Shown here piece by piece: positions 25,047 through 37,272 of a stretch of 64,000 bases of DNA. The stretch is from Whitmania pigra (lineage: Eukaryota > Annelida > Clitellata > Hirudinida > Haemopidae). The stretch lies in contig JAJTWR010000251.1 in assembly GCA_021613335.1 (NCBI GenBank), forward strand, positions 2,834,501 to 2,898,500. The letters are read 5' to 3'. Position 1 is the first letter of the stretch. Each line of letters begins with the position of its first letter. A program made the translations under genes and the position numbers. Below the pieces are notes generated by a model. That model was not told the DNA's origin. It did no database searches and worked only from the letters and a program-made list of their open reading frames with translations.

Positions 25047-27773
25047 TTAGCCTGAAACAAATCACATCCACTTTGTCACAAGATCATTTTATATTTTGGA
25101 AGCTAGCTAGCTATTTCTTATTTGTTTGGTATTAATATATTGTGGTGTTAACTTAAATTTGGTAAATTTTAGATGATGTATTAGAGAGAAGTTTTAAATT
25201 TATATGATTTTCTTCTATTGTGAATTTAGCAAAGTATTTGTTAATTGTGATTTTATTTAAAAATATATCGAAGAAAAAAAAATAAAGAAAAGTTGAATTT
25301 TGTTTATTATTTAATTTAACTGAAACTTTGTTGAAGCCTCACATTTATAACAAATATTTATTTTTACCTGTTCAACAATAAATTAACATCAGTCCTACCT
25401 AATTACTTTAATCGTTAGTAGTAAAAATTTATTCCCTTTATAAAAAAAATAAATATACGAACTAAGGCAGCATATTGTCTATATTATGCTTTGAGTTAAA
25501 CAGATGAAATCTTAAATTTCAGATTGAAATAATAATGCAGAATAAAATATGGTTATGAAAGTCTATATATGTAACTGCTTATTTATTGACTTAACGTTGG
25601 ACTTAACTAATATGGGGAATTTACTAAGACATTATTACTATCATTTAACTTGGTTTAGATTGCATCAATCCTAAACATGGACTACTTAACTTACCAAGTT
25701 CAATATCAGGATAATGAATTACAGACATTTATTTTTGATTTGCAAAGGATAATGTTTATTAATATAATAATCTTTATCTTGGCACGAAACAAACCTTAAA
25801 TGTTTCTAAAGACATTTATTAACAAATATATTTGTTGATTCACACTAATATTTATACAATAATATAACTTCAAATATATCCAAGTTTATGTCACGATAAT
25901 ATAAAGACATTTTAGAACAGTTAGTTTAAGGAACCACGTAAACATCTGCATATAATATTTAAATTATTTAAGAATTTGATAGATGGTAGAAGTATATGAC
26001 ATCTGGAAGAACAAACATTATTGAATACCAAAAACTAAAAAAAAATTAGCAGTAATGTTTTAATTTTCACTAATTTTATTCTACTATATTAATAATATAA
26101 AAATGATGTCACTTATTTTAAATTATTCGTCACTACTGCTACCACCTGGTGACAATGTAGAAATTTACAAAAAGTATTATTATCGCTTGAATATACTCTC
26201 GCATTTTATTCTGTTTTAAATTACATTGTTAAACTAAAGCACAAACAATCACATTGTTTAGAATTTGGCTGGTAAAGTAATTGCCATTAGCCAAAAATTG
26301 CAACAAATTTCTTAGACTGATTGATTTAACAGTTTTTTCTTAGTGTTGTTATTATTACTAAATCTAGTTTTAAAATTTTTTACTGAATAATAAATTTTAA
26401 ACCGAATAATAAAATATTTTACTGAATAATAAATTTTAAACCAGAAATTTTCTTTAAAATAATATTTATTGATTTATGCTTAAATTGATTTTTGATTAAA
26501 ATAAAATAAAAGTATGTATTTATTTGCAATTATTTTAACAAGTAATGAACAGTTTAGTAATTAACTACAGTAAACAATATTTGTGCTCAGATTACAATTT
26601 TAAACATTAAATATTTAAAAAATAAACATGTGGACAAGATTGACGTAAATAAAATATTATAGTAAGTAATAAATACCCAGAGATTTATAAAGGATTAATT
26701 CTATATATCGATCGTACTTATAATGTAAAAGTCATATCCTTGCCAGACTGAAATGGTCAAGTGCTTCTACCTTCGGTTTTTTATAGACTTATTTACGTGC
26801 TTGAATTAATGCATGTGTGCGTGCGTGCTTGAACAGCTACATGGACACTTGGCTAGTCTTTTCTTTCAATCTAGTCATCGCCACAGTTATGACTCATTGT
26901 TTGTTCGAAATTATGTTTCCATTTTGTGTGTGCATATGAGTGTTTCTGTTTCTATAACTAGGTTTTATGACGTTTAAAACCAATCATAATAACAATGTTC
27001 TAATGCAGTAAGGAAATTATGCAGCATTAAAAAAATAGTCTTTTTGAATAATTATTTATTTGTATGCATTATATTAATTCTATACATAGGCAAATATTTG
27101 GTTCATATAACTATATTAGTTAAAGTAATTATTTTCTGCATAATAGTGTATATAAATAATTTTCAAACAAAACCTAGAGTTTTTTTGCATGTGATATTAA
27201 AAGTAAATTCATATTACATTAAAATTTAAAATTTTTTACTTAGTTTCATTAATAAAGTAACTCATATATAAATTATTTATCATAACGTGATCACTTAATC
27301 ATCTTAAGGAAAAAATAATTAATAAAATAAAAATTTCTTTTGTTAAATTTCTGAAAATTAATTTCTATTTCTTTTTTACTTAATGTAAATTTTTAACCAT
27401 TTTTCACATTTTTCTATTTATTTTAATTATTTTGCAGGTTAATGTATGCAGGTTACCGTAGAACATGCGTAATTTTAATTTTGAAATATGTAAATAATAC
27501 CATGATCGACTCAAGGCTCTACAACTTAAATTGCTTGAATATCGCCGTTTAATATGCCACCTCTGCTTATTATACAGGATCATCATCAACTCACCTTAAA
27601 AACCATATTCATTTTGCAAACTACTCATCAACTTAAATTTAAACTAAGTTTTATCGATTTAAACATCGCAATTTATATATGAGTTAAGGTCATACTTTTG
27701 CGCAATAGACAACAGCAAATATTTTTTCACAAATAGAATTATTAGCATCTGAAATAATCTACCTAATAGCATA
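25047..27773. other. AT-rich intergenic region, no gene seen
   Basis: Only short, low-complexity frames are present. Duplicated TTTTACTGAATAATAAATTTTAAACC pieces occur around 26370-26450. I see no RNA gene. Confidence 0.6.
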
Positions 27774-28235
27774 GTCTCAGCCAGGGGCGCAACCAGCGAA
27801 AAATGCTGGGGGGGCTTAAGTTTAAAAAAGCCTGACGCAGTCGAAACATTTTTTAAACTGTTCAAATCAATACTACTAATTTTAATTAATAAATAATTAA
27901 AGATAGAACAGATTATTATTATAAGTTTTTATTTATAAGTCTGCAGTCTTTTTTTGTATCTTTAATAATTTATTAATGAGCTTGACTATCTTCTGTTTCA
28001 AAGTTTCAAGCCAGTTAAAGCAACTGTAAAAAAAAAGTTTATGATATGTTTAAAATTGTAATATGATATGATTCATATCCTAAACATTTCACCTAATCTA
28101 AATTATGTATAAAGTTATGATCCTAAACAGTTTAAAACAATTTTGAAATGTTGTAGTCTAAATTACATGTTGATGTTTTAGCAGTTACAAAATAATTTTT
28201 CGATCAGTCTGTGAAAATCTGTTCACCATTTCATT

Positions 28236-28640
28236 TTACGGAAGAAATGCAGTAGTTGTTTTGTTCGCAGATATTCTCAATAAACTTTGCAAACGACAGG
28301 CAGACATAGTCGTCCTGAGATGACTTTTAATAAGGCGAAGTTTAGAAAATGCCCTTTCTGCGTCTGATGACATAAATGGCTGAGTAAGAGCAACATCGAG
28401 CATATAATGCAACTCGGGCTGAATGCTTGTGGCACAGAAAAGATCTTGAAGTTCGATACATGCATTGGGATCAGACTCATCAACACGTAAACTTGTCGAT
28501 GTGAATAGGAACTGTCTTTGCACAGTTTCAGCGTCTTTTCTATGAAGGCTGCAGAACTCCGAAAGCTCGGGAGTCATTGTGCCATTCTGCAAAGCATCAA
28601 GAGCAGCCAAGGCAGGGTTGTCAAAATGACTGGTTATCTG
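28236..28640 (-). pseudogene. hAT transposase C-terminus
   Basis: The frame contains NPALAALDALQNGTM, ALTQPFMSSDAERAFSKLRL and RTTMSACRLQSLLRIS. These form the dimerisation region of ZMYM1-like hAT transposases. The 5' side is cut at 28642 by the LINE insertion, and the N-terminal domains are absent from the element. It belongs to the hAT element that surrounds it. Confidence 0.75.
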
Positions 28641-28642
28641 AT

Positions 28643-31205
28643 AGGTTTTTTTAAGGTTTGAATTCGTTTATTTTCAAAAAACTATATTCAAATAGCCAAA
28701 AAAATCACACCAAAAAAAGACTCACAAATTCATTAATGAACTATCCCAAAGGGAATTAATTCCCGTCTAGGGGATAGGTTGTTTCAATTTGACAAATTTA
28801 AAGGGGCGTTTGAAAGGGTCTTTGCATATATATAAACTTCTAATGGTAACGACACGTGAAAATTAATGGCAACAACTGAGAGACGAGGAATAATCGGAAT
28901 AATGAATAAGCGATGTAATCAACGAGGAAAAAACCAGGGTAATAAAATGAATGATAAGGTGGAAATGTGGATAAAAGGTTCAACAGGTAGATAGAATGTG
29001 TTTTTTAAGATGGGATTTAAATAGTGAGGAACTGTTTAGAGAAACAAGGGACGACGGCAGAGAGGAGAACAAGAGTGGACCTTTGCAACATATGGAGAAT
29101 TTTTTGAAGGTGGTACGGGAAAATTCAGATCTCAATTGATTGGATGATCTAAGATTGTAAGAGTGGACATCTGAATGATTTGAAAAACATATTATTAAAG
29201 GATGGAGGCAGCAAGTTATGTTCATAATTGTATATGAAGAGGCAAGTTTGGAATTTATTGATCTGATATATATTTAGAAGTCCATTTGAAATAAAAAAGT
29301 CCTTTGTATGGGCACGTGGATGGAGACGAAATATAGTACGAATTATTTTTTTTTGGAGTGTAATTAAGTGGATAAGTTTTGAGGGATAGGTAGAGGCCCA
29401 GGCGATATTACAATAGATGAGATAAGGATATATTAAAGAATAATAAAGCATAATGAGAATTTTTTTATCAACAAATGAAGAGACCCTTGACATGATGCCA
29501 ATGTTTTTTGAAATTTTAGAGGCAACGTAATTGATATGCAAAAACCAGTTTAATCTATCATCGATAATAATGCCGAGGAATTTGGTAGAGGTGACATGTT
29601 TAATCTGTAAGTTGTTGATGCTAGGTTGAATACTATGGTCCTTATTTTTTGAGCAAAACAGCATAAAATTTGTCTTGTCGACATTTAAAGATAACTTATT
29701 GGCGCGAAACCAAGTGTCAACATTTGTTAACTCCCTATTGATGCTGATAATTAAGTCATTGAGATTTTTGCCAGAAGCAAATACATTTGTAACGTCTGCG
29801 AATAATAAAAATGTAAGTAAAGATGATGAGTTATGTAAATCGTTAATATAAATTATGAATAGCAAGGGGCCAAGAATAGACCCTTGAGGAACGCCACAAG
29901 CTACGTCACTAAACGAAGATTCAAACCCATTAAATTCTGTCAATTGTTTACGACCCGACAAATAACTGGTGAACCACTTCAAAACACAACCACGCAAACC
30001 GTAATGATAAAGTTTCGACAAAAGTATCTCATGATTTGCGGTATCAAATGCCTTTGATAGATCGAGAAACACACCGATGGTGAACTCACCACGGTCCAGA
30101 GCGTCGGCAATTTTCGAATAAAGTAAGAGTAGAGGCATATATGTTGAGTGATTTTTTCGAAATCCGAATTGTTTGTTATTGAGCAGACTAAACCTTGATA
30201 AGAAGGATTCAACTCGACGATATACGGCCTTTTCGATAATTTTTGAAAAATATGGCAGAATCGAGATAGGTCTGTAATTGCAGATCCTGTTCAGATCACC
30301 GGATTTATGCAATGGAATCACTTTGGCCAATTTTAAGTCATCTGGTACACTCCCCGTCGACAGTGAACAATTGACCAGAGAGCTGAGAATATTGGAGATC
30401 AATGGGATGAATTCGCCAGCAATACAAGGATCAATACCATCAAGACCACAGCTATGGGAGGTCTTCAATTCTTTAACTATTTGGATGATCTCATCTGGCG
30501 AGACAGGGAAAAAAGACATTGTGGGAGTGGGAGATCTCGTAAGGAATTCATGGAAGGATTTGGATGGAGGGATGATTTTCTTTGCCAAGTTTGGACCAAG
30601 ATCGGAAAAATGTTTGTTGAATTGTTCAGCTATTTCAGTTGGGGAGTTTAGTTCGCTTCCGTCGTCTGAATAGAATATGTCGGGAGCTTCAACTGATTTG
30701 CTCCCTCTAGACAAAATACTTTTTATGATGTTCCAAGTTCCTTTTGGATTTCCCTGTTGTCTCAGGAATTTTGATGAGAAATGTTGGCGAATTATAGCTT
30801 GCTTGATAGTTTTGAATCTGTTTCTGTACTTTGTGAATTTGATCTTGTTTTCTGGAGTTGGATTCTTTAGATATGTCTTGTACAGTTTGCTTTTTACTCT
30901 GCAAGATTTTAGGAGGGCGGGGGTCATCCATTCCTGTTTTTTAATTCTGGATTGAGAACCGACAGTTGTCAAGGGAAAACAATGATTGCATAGACTTTGA
31001 TATTTCGACAGAAAAAGTTTGTAGGCATGAGATATATTTTGGGATTCACATTCTCTGGTCACATCAGACCAGTCCTCCTCAGTCAAGCATTCTTTAAATT
31101 TCAGTTTTGTTTGTCTATCTTGTTTTCTGTGTAGCTTTGGGGGCTCCACTATTTTAATAGTCTCATCTAGTTTGATGTTGATGTGGAGAGGGAAGTTATC
31201 CGAAA
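28643..31205 (-). pseudogene. 5'-truncated APE-type LINE, reverse transcriptase inactive
   Basis: The minus-strand frame from 31205 to 29149 starts within the end of the endonuclease (DISDNFPLHI). It continues through the reverse transcriptase with KVIPLHKSGD, NYRPISILPYFSKIIEK, LDLSKAFDT and GVPQGSILGPLLFIIYINDL. The YXDD-type motif reads FADV, so one catalytic aspartate is lost. A frameshift near 29160-29200 moves the C-terminal region (SRTTFKKFSICCKGPLLFSS) into another frame, 29225-28980. A 3' UTR follows, ending in TTAAAAAAACCT. TATCTGAT at 28635-28642 and 31206-31213 is the target duplication. The clade is probably in the CR1/L2/Jockey assemblage. Confidence 0.85.
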
Positions 31206-31527
31206 TATCTGATGATCAGATAACCAGCGAAAAATGCTGTGGGGGGGGGGGGGGCTCAAGTTTAGAAAAGGGACGAAAGCCCGACGCAGTCGAAAAATTT
31301 TTGAAACTGTTCAAATCAAAACTACCAATTATAATTAATAAAGAATTAAAGATAGAACAGATTATTATTATTATGAGTTTGACTATCTTCTGTCTCAAAG
31401 TTTCAAACCAGTTAAATCCCCTTATCCCCCCCCACCAAAAAAAAAAACTCATCGGATTTGGAAAAATTGCAGGGTCTCTCCTATTAGGCCCCCTGCCCCC
31501 CCCCCTAGTTGCGCCCCTGGTCTCAGC

Positions 31528-33540
31528 TATCACCTATAGTCGCTTCACCTCCCCTCTCAATGAATATGACTTGTCTCCTTTTCTTGTCTACTGATTGAAC
31601 CTCTCGTTTCTTTTCTCAATATTTTGCTGTTTGATAGTGGGCAGGTAAGAGGCTTCGGTCCTCTACCCACTTAATAAAATAAAAAATACATAAAAATTTT
31701 AATATTGTCTATCTCACCGTAGTTTCATTGCCTATATTTGGGTCACGCATATTTAGATTAATTTGCTTAAACAGGATAATACATTTAAAATTTCATAATA
31801 TACATGAACAATATTATATATACATGACATGTGATATACTTCGCCATGTCAGAATAGCAACAAACAATTATTTAATAAAATCCTTGCTTAAACAGAGCTT
31901 TGCTGAGCTTAAATATTATTCAAACAATATTACAAAACAATAGTATTACTAAACCATATGAAACTTAATATTCAATTAGTACATTTTCTTTTATTCGGCG
32001 CTACTTAAAATGTCTATTACTAGTTCCTCTATTTCACTGGTTTCATGTTATTTTTTACGGCCAATTTTTAGGTTTTTTTGGGTCAACTGTCGCCATAAAA
32101 AGTTATCGTTTGATTTCATATTTGTTCGATTGATATATTTGTATTCGAATTCAGTTTTTAAATATTCATGTTAATAGACATATATGTTTATTTTCAGTTT
32201 TTTAAAAAGGTATTATTTATTAATAAAGTGGCTTCTCGAAAATGATTTGAGAATTTGCAGAGAAGTATTTAGCTTGGAAATAACTGAAATTACAATGAAT
32301 ATTTATGCAGATGCCCTCTTCTTTGGGGGCGGTAATTCTCAATGAATTGATTCGTGGCCCAATTTGCATTCATCCTATGACCTATGATCTATGAGTAATC
32401 AGGTCAGAAGCATTAGCATGTTTTCAAGAAATTATTTCGATTTTTATTTAAATATCGTAATCATAATCTTAGCATGCAAGCATCATCCTATTTTAGAATA
32501 AGTACAACAAATTGCAATGTAATTATCTGATGTTTTAATCTGCATATCATGAGTGTAAGGATTTTTAAGTTTTGGTAATATTTGAACTCGGTAACATTGG
32601 CCTACATTCCTGGCATAATAGCAGCTGAGAATCCTGACATTTATATGATGTGTTAAGGTATGACGAAGATAAATTATCCAAAAGGATATGAATTTTTCAA
32701 GCGATATGTAACCTTAAATATTATTTTTAATATTTCTCAATTATTTGTTTAAAGTTTGCGCCATACAATACAATATAATAATAATAATAATAATACACAT
32801 ACACAGCTGTTTTTGCTGTAGCAGCTTGGCGAAAATTAAATATTTTGCGCTCAATAAGAAAAAATGCACATAACCCAACATAACATTAATTTATAGCGGT
32901 TTAGAAAACTTAATGAGAAACGACTAAGTTTGTAATAATCGTATGCTAAATAATTTTACAATTTCTTAAAGCGAACCTTTTTTTAATCACAAAATAAATG
33001 TAACTATTACTCAAAACTTTTCACACATTATTCATAAAAACTATTTTAAATTGATTTCTTCGTTTTGGACGATAATTTCGGTGATTGAATTTATTTCTGC
33101 GGGAGAGTAAGAGTAATACGTAATTCATTTTTTTCGTACCAATAAGCAAGATTTATCTCCGATACGATCAAAACATTATTTGCTATCATGAACTACGAAC
33201 TCAGTGTTGATATTTAAAATAACATAATATTTATTTATAGTGGTTTAATAAAATTTTTAATTTCTGTATGACAAACTATCATACGATTTAAAATAGATCT
33301 ATCGATATTTAGATATTAAATAAAAATGGAGAGATTTATTAAAGTATCTACAAAAGCCATAAATTAATGTAAAGTTAGCTTACAAATAACTCTGTTTATG
33401 AAAGTTTGTAATACATTTGTTAACATGTTTATTTAATAGCTAAACACATTACAGTTTAATTTTCTATTTTGCATCTAAATAATTTTAAAACAATAAATAA
33501 AAAGTGTTAATAAAAATTTTAACATCTTTTAAGAAATTCA
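31528..33540. other. intergenic region, no gene seen
   Basis: AT-rich sequence with short frames only, and (AAT)n at 32774-32794. I found no promoter or RNA gene. Confidence 0.55.
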
Positions 33541-33616
33541 ATGTCAATTCTTTCATTGAACTTTGCAACAAGAATATTTAATTTTTTCGGCGCTGACGGC
33601 AGACACGAGCCTCTCA

Positions 33617-34117
33617 ATGAGCCAAACAATTAGAGCGATAGAAGACGACAGAGAACTGCGGTTGGAAACATGCAAAGCTGCATTCTATTACGCCGAATAT
33701 CTGAGAGACGACATGAGGTATGAACTTTCAAGAATTCCTCCAATAAAGGCGGAGAAAGAACTTAGAAAGATTGCTTTGCTTAACGAAAGCAGCTTGAAGC
33801 TAGAAAAATACATGCGTTGTTACAATGTCTACAAGTCTCTTCTGAAATCGGGCAGAACGCATTCCGCACAATGCTTTAGAATTGACGGCAGACAGTTCTC
33901 TCAAGACCAACTTGAAGAGTTGTTTAAAAATTCTTACGACGACAATCATCCAATGTTTCGAAACATGGGGAGAGTTGCAGAGGAGCACCAAGAGAAGAAA
34001 AAACAGGGTGACACTCCGCTGAAGAAAAATTTTCAGAGAATTTTCGGTTTTATGTGGGCTGGATTGCTTCGGTGCTATTATCCTTACCCTTCGGATAGTA
34101 CAATTTTGGATATATGA
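33617..34117 (+). CDS. uncharacterised 166-residue protein
   Basis: The frame from ATG at 33617 encodes MSQTIRAIEDDRELRLETCK and ends STILDI. An AATAAA overlaps the stop codon (34117-34122). It is rich in charged residues and probably mostly helical. It has a central K/R-rich stretch (EEHQEKKKQGDTPLKK) and a short hydrophobic patch near the end (RIFGFMWAG). The frame is open upstream of this ATG without another in-frame ATG nearby. Codon use and GC content resemble the neighbouring kinase genes and differ from the AT-rich flanks, which supports a real gene. It converges on the pseudokinase gene. I recognise no domain. Confidence 0.55.
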   Translation: MSQTIRAIEDDRELRLETCKAAFYYAEYLRDDMRYELSRIPPIKAEKELRKIALLNESSLKLEKYMRCYNVYKSLLKSGRTHSAQCFRIDGRQFSQDQLEELFKNSYDDNHPMFRNMGRVAEEHQEKKKQGDTPLKKNFQRIFGFMWAGLLRCYYPYPSDSTILDI

Positions 34118-34373
34118 ATAAATATTGTTATTTTAAAAAAGCAAGAAACATATCAGCAATGATGTGTAAAATGTTTAAACCGATTAAACTAAAATTGTAA
34201 ACGAAATTTAAGATTTCTAAAATATTGCTATGCACATTTGAGCTGCTTCTTCCAAAATGACTTGAAAGGCAATTATAGTGAATTCTAATTATTAAGTAAT
34301 ACGAATACTCAACCTTTTAAACAGCTCCTAGCAAGCAAAGAGTTGTCAATGTGGACATAAGGCAATGCTCATT

Positions 34374-36576
34374 TTATTTTAATAATCGTCCAAATATTCT
34401 CTGAATAAAGCTTCTCTTCTTCTCGACCAACTCGAAAAACGGATGCCTGATTGCTTCCTGTGGAGTGATTCTCTCCTCAGGATCATAGATGAAGATTTTA
34501 TTGAGAAGGTCGTGAAAATGGTCCACCCATTTGTTCATTTCGTTTTTGTTGTTGAAGTGGTAAGCAGATGCTTCTGAAAAGTTGACCTCAAATTCACGAA
34601 TGGATTCACTGGCCGACGTTCTATACTGCATGACATGGGAAATATTGTTATTATTAATTTTTATAAATTAAGTAATTCTTCAATATTTAAATGCATTTAC
34701 ATCATAGTTATTAAATGAATATAAAATTAGCCAAGACGCTAGTGCAGAGATATTACTTCACCGAATGATTCTAACATGTGATGGCGAAGTCAAAATTAAA
34801 TAATCGGCAAAATTATTAGCAAATAAAAACTTAAACAGACATACAAAAAACATCAACCAACCACTTCTTTGAATCGGTATTGCTTATCGTCGTCAACATC
34901 GAGATCATCATCGAGGCATTCAAAATAATTTTCGCTTATTGGGCTCTCGAGCATTTTCATAGGAGGCATTCCGAAAGTCAAGACGATGTTGGCGATGTGT
35001 TCCATTTCCGATTTCGACGGAAACATATCCTGGCCCTGGAAAAGGGTAAATAGAACAACCCCGACATTCCACATGTCGACTGATTGACCGACGATGAAAT
35101 TATCCAAGAAGTAGCATTCTGGAGCCTTCGTGTAAAAGGTTTGGATGGGAAACATTTCCTAGGTTGTTGAAGTTTTTTTTAAATTTGTTATGCAGACATT
35201 ATTGTTATTATTATTATAATTATTATTATTATATTATTATTATTATAATTATTATTATTATTACTATTATTATATGACAATATGATAAATCGGAGCCTAT
35301 TATACAGATGATGAAGATTTATTCTTTATATATAATAAAAAAAATAAAAATTTAAATAAATATCACAACAAATAAATGACTTTACAAAATCTATGTGATT
35401 GACGTCAATTTCACGACAAATAATTACGAGGTGTTCTCGTCACAATATTTATTCTTCAAACGCCACCTGAAGACCCATCTCTTCAGGACTTCATGGGACA
35501 GCGCCTCTGACGCTACGCACATGGCGCTTTATAAATTAATTATTATTATTATTATTATTTTAAAATAAAAGTATCTTATAGACGTAAGCTATTATTACAA
35601 TCATTTTATTCAGTTTCATCACATGCTGAATGACTGATCGAATAAAAAACTTTAGGAAATAAAACTTTATCCACTCACCTTAACAAACGTAAATGCAGCG
35701 AACCTGAAATCTGCAATCTTAATTTTGGAGTAAGAGTTATCAGTAAACATGACGGTGTCGGTTTTGATGCCATTGTGAAAAATTGTTGCCGGGTACTTGA
35801 GATCTTGCATGTTGCAAATGGCGTGGCAGAGCTGAAGACCTATTGAAGCGATCTGCTTTAGTTTCATACCCCTGCGAAATTTTGTCTTCATGGCTGTCGC
35901 TAAATCGCAATGGAGCAACTCTAGGACCATCAGAGTGTAATCCTCAACGTGTATTAATTCTATTCTCTTCACTGTTGATAATTTTTGTAAATTAATTAGT
36001 GATCTGCGATAAAGAACTGAATATCTCAAAACAAAAAGTTCAAAGCTCAAGAAATTATGAACAGCATAACAAAAACTCACTCAAGTGTTTTCTTGGTGGG
36101 TCTTGCGATGATATCAAACCCAGAGCAAGTGTTTCTCTCATGCTAGACACTTCTTCCCTTTCCACCACTTTGAGGGCAACATTCTTTTTAAAGAAGGTAT
36201 CATAGGCTTTGAACACCGTTCCGCGAGAACCTCTGCCGATCTTTTTCACGTTTTTGAATCTCTTCCTACATCTATCCGATTTCTCGAAGTACGTCAAATT
36301 ATCCCTCAGATGTACGTTGTCTTCGGATTTCTTTGGCGAGACTTTCCTGAGAACTTTATCAATTTCATTTGATTCTAAAACGGTCTGTTCTGAATTACTT
36401 TTTCTTGATAATGTCTCTTCTTTAATATGTATGACCCTCTCTTTCGCCTTGTCTTCGACGACAATGCTGACGTTGTCCTCGCCCCAATAGTCATAATCAT
36501 CATAATCGATGATGGCACTCATTGCTTCACATTGATCGGGATCTAGTTTGGGGTCGTTAAATGCGCTATTATCCAT
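34374..36576 (-). CDS. DYRK/HIPK-like pseudokinase, four exons
   Basis: Exons 36576-36081, 35971-35679, 35158-34862 and 34625-34374 have AG/GT borders and matching phases, giving 445 residues. An acidic N-terminal extension of about 110 residues (DDYDYWGEDN) precedes the kinase fold: glycine loop IGRGSRGTVFKAYD, lysine in NVALKVVE, then VLELLHCDL. The catalytic loop, HGDLK-type in the paralogues, reads HNGIKTDTVMF, so the catalytic aspartate is missing. DFG reads DFR. The P+1 region (FYTKAPECYF) lacks the usual RAPE arginine. Later blocks SVDMWNVGVVLFTLF and PQEAIRHPFFELVEKK align with the paralogues. I infer a scaffold or allosteric regulator. It alone in the cluster has introns, and it is divergent from the kinase gene at 37273. 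Confidence 0.85.
35196..35560 (+). mobile_element. intronic TTA array and LINE 3'-end fragment
   Basis: 35196-35270 is a TTA-rich array. From about 35440 to 35545 the sequence AAACGCCACCTGAAGACCC...CTCTGACGCTACGCACATGG...CGCTTTATAAATTAATT followed by (ATT)n matches the last 110 bp of the LINE at 62336-63025, with a short gap. It is a severely 5'-truncated copy in intron 2 of the pseudokinase gene. Confidence 0.85.
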
Positions 36577-37272
36577 TTTTAATCATAAATGTCGATGTGC
36601 TAAATATATCTTGTTTTATGCCGATTCGTAGACTACGGATATCAAAAAAGACAGCAGCACGTTTTATCATTTGCAAGTCTGGATGAAAGATTGTTTATGC
36701 AAATGTTTATTCATGTGCTCTTTTTACATATTAATAGGAAATATTTAAAACCCGTCGTTTTGTGATACGTTTTCAATTATATTGAAAATTTATTACTTCC
36801 AAACAGTAATTTTAATCATATTTTAGATTATTTTAAAACATTTTGCATTTGTTGTTAATTAGAAAGACGATATTAAGGAGATCTAAGTTTCTAGAATGAT
36901 TAATTAAATATATGAAACATTATAATTTAAATTTTTGAGAGAATTGGTAATTTCCAAAAAAATAGTTAACGTTTTTTCATTATTTAAATGTTTTAGGCGT
37001 TTTGTTCGTTTATTAAAATCTGTCAAAAGTAGTCACTTTGTGATGAAAAGTTATATATGTAAGAACGTACTCTAGCTGATTAAAAATTACTAACAGTTAA
37101 GTAAGATAATTAAAAATTAATTAATTCTAAAAATTAATATTCAGAATCTTTTATCGGTCCTCGTCGGCACGACTTTACGAATCAGCATGGCACCCGCAAA
37201 CAGTCGAAAGTCCGATTCAAGGGAAATTAAATACTAGAACCCTCTGACCTCAATTAAATATCAACGTTAAAC
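36577..37272. promoter_or_regulatory. shared upstream region of two divergent kinase genes
   Basis: The 696 bp between the start codons of the pseudokinase (minus) and the kinase at 37273 (plus) must hold both promoters. TATA-like runs occur (for example TTATATATG near 37051), but I cannot assign a start site. Confidence 0.4.

Larger units (their letters stand above)
27782..31519 (-). mobile_element. hAT element with intact 8-bp target duplication
   Basis: The termini CAGGGGCGCAACCAG (27782-27796) and CTAGTTGCGCCCCTG (31505-31519) are inverted repeats with one mismatch. The flanks are GTCTCAGC at 27774-27781 and at 31520-31527, a perfect 8-bp duplication, which is the hAT hallmark. Inside lie the transposase C-terminus (28236-28640), a nested LINE (28643-31205) and a second direct copy of the left-end region (31219-31420 matches 27790-28020). 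Without the LINE the element would be about 1.2 kb and non-autonomous. Confidence 0.88.

Noticed and set aside
29979..30955. Plus- and minus-strand frames of 65-131 codons inside 30-31 kb
   Set aside because: They overlap the LINE reverse transcriptase in other frames and show no independent features.
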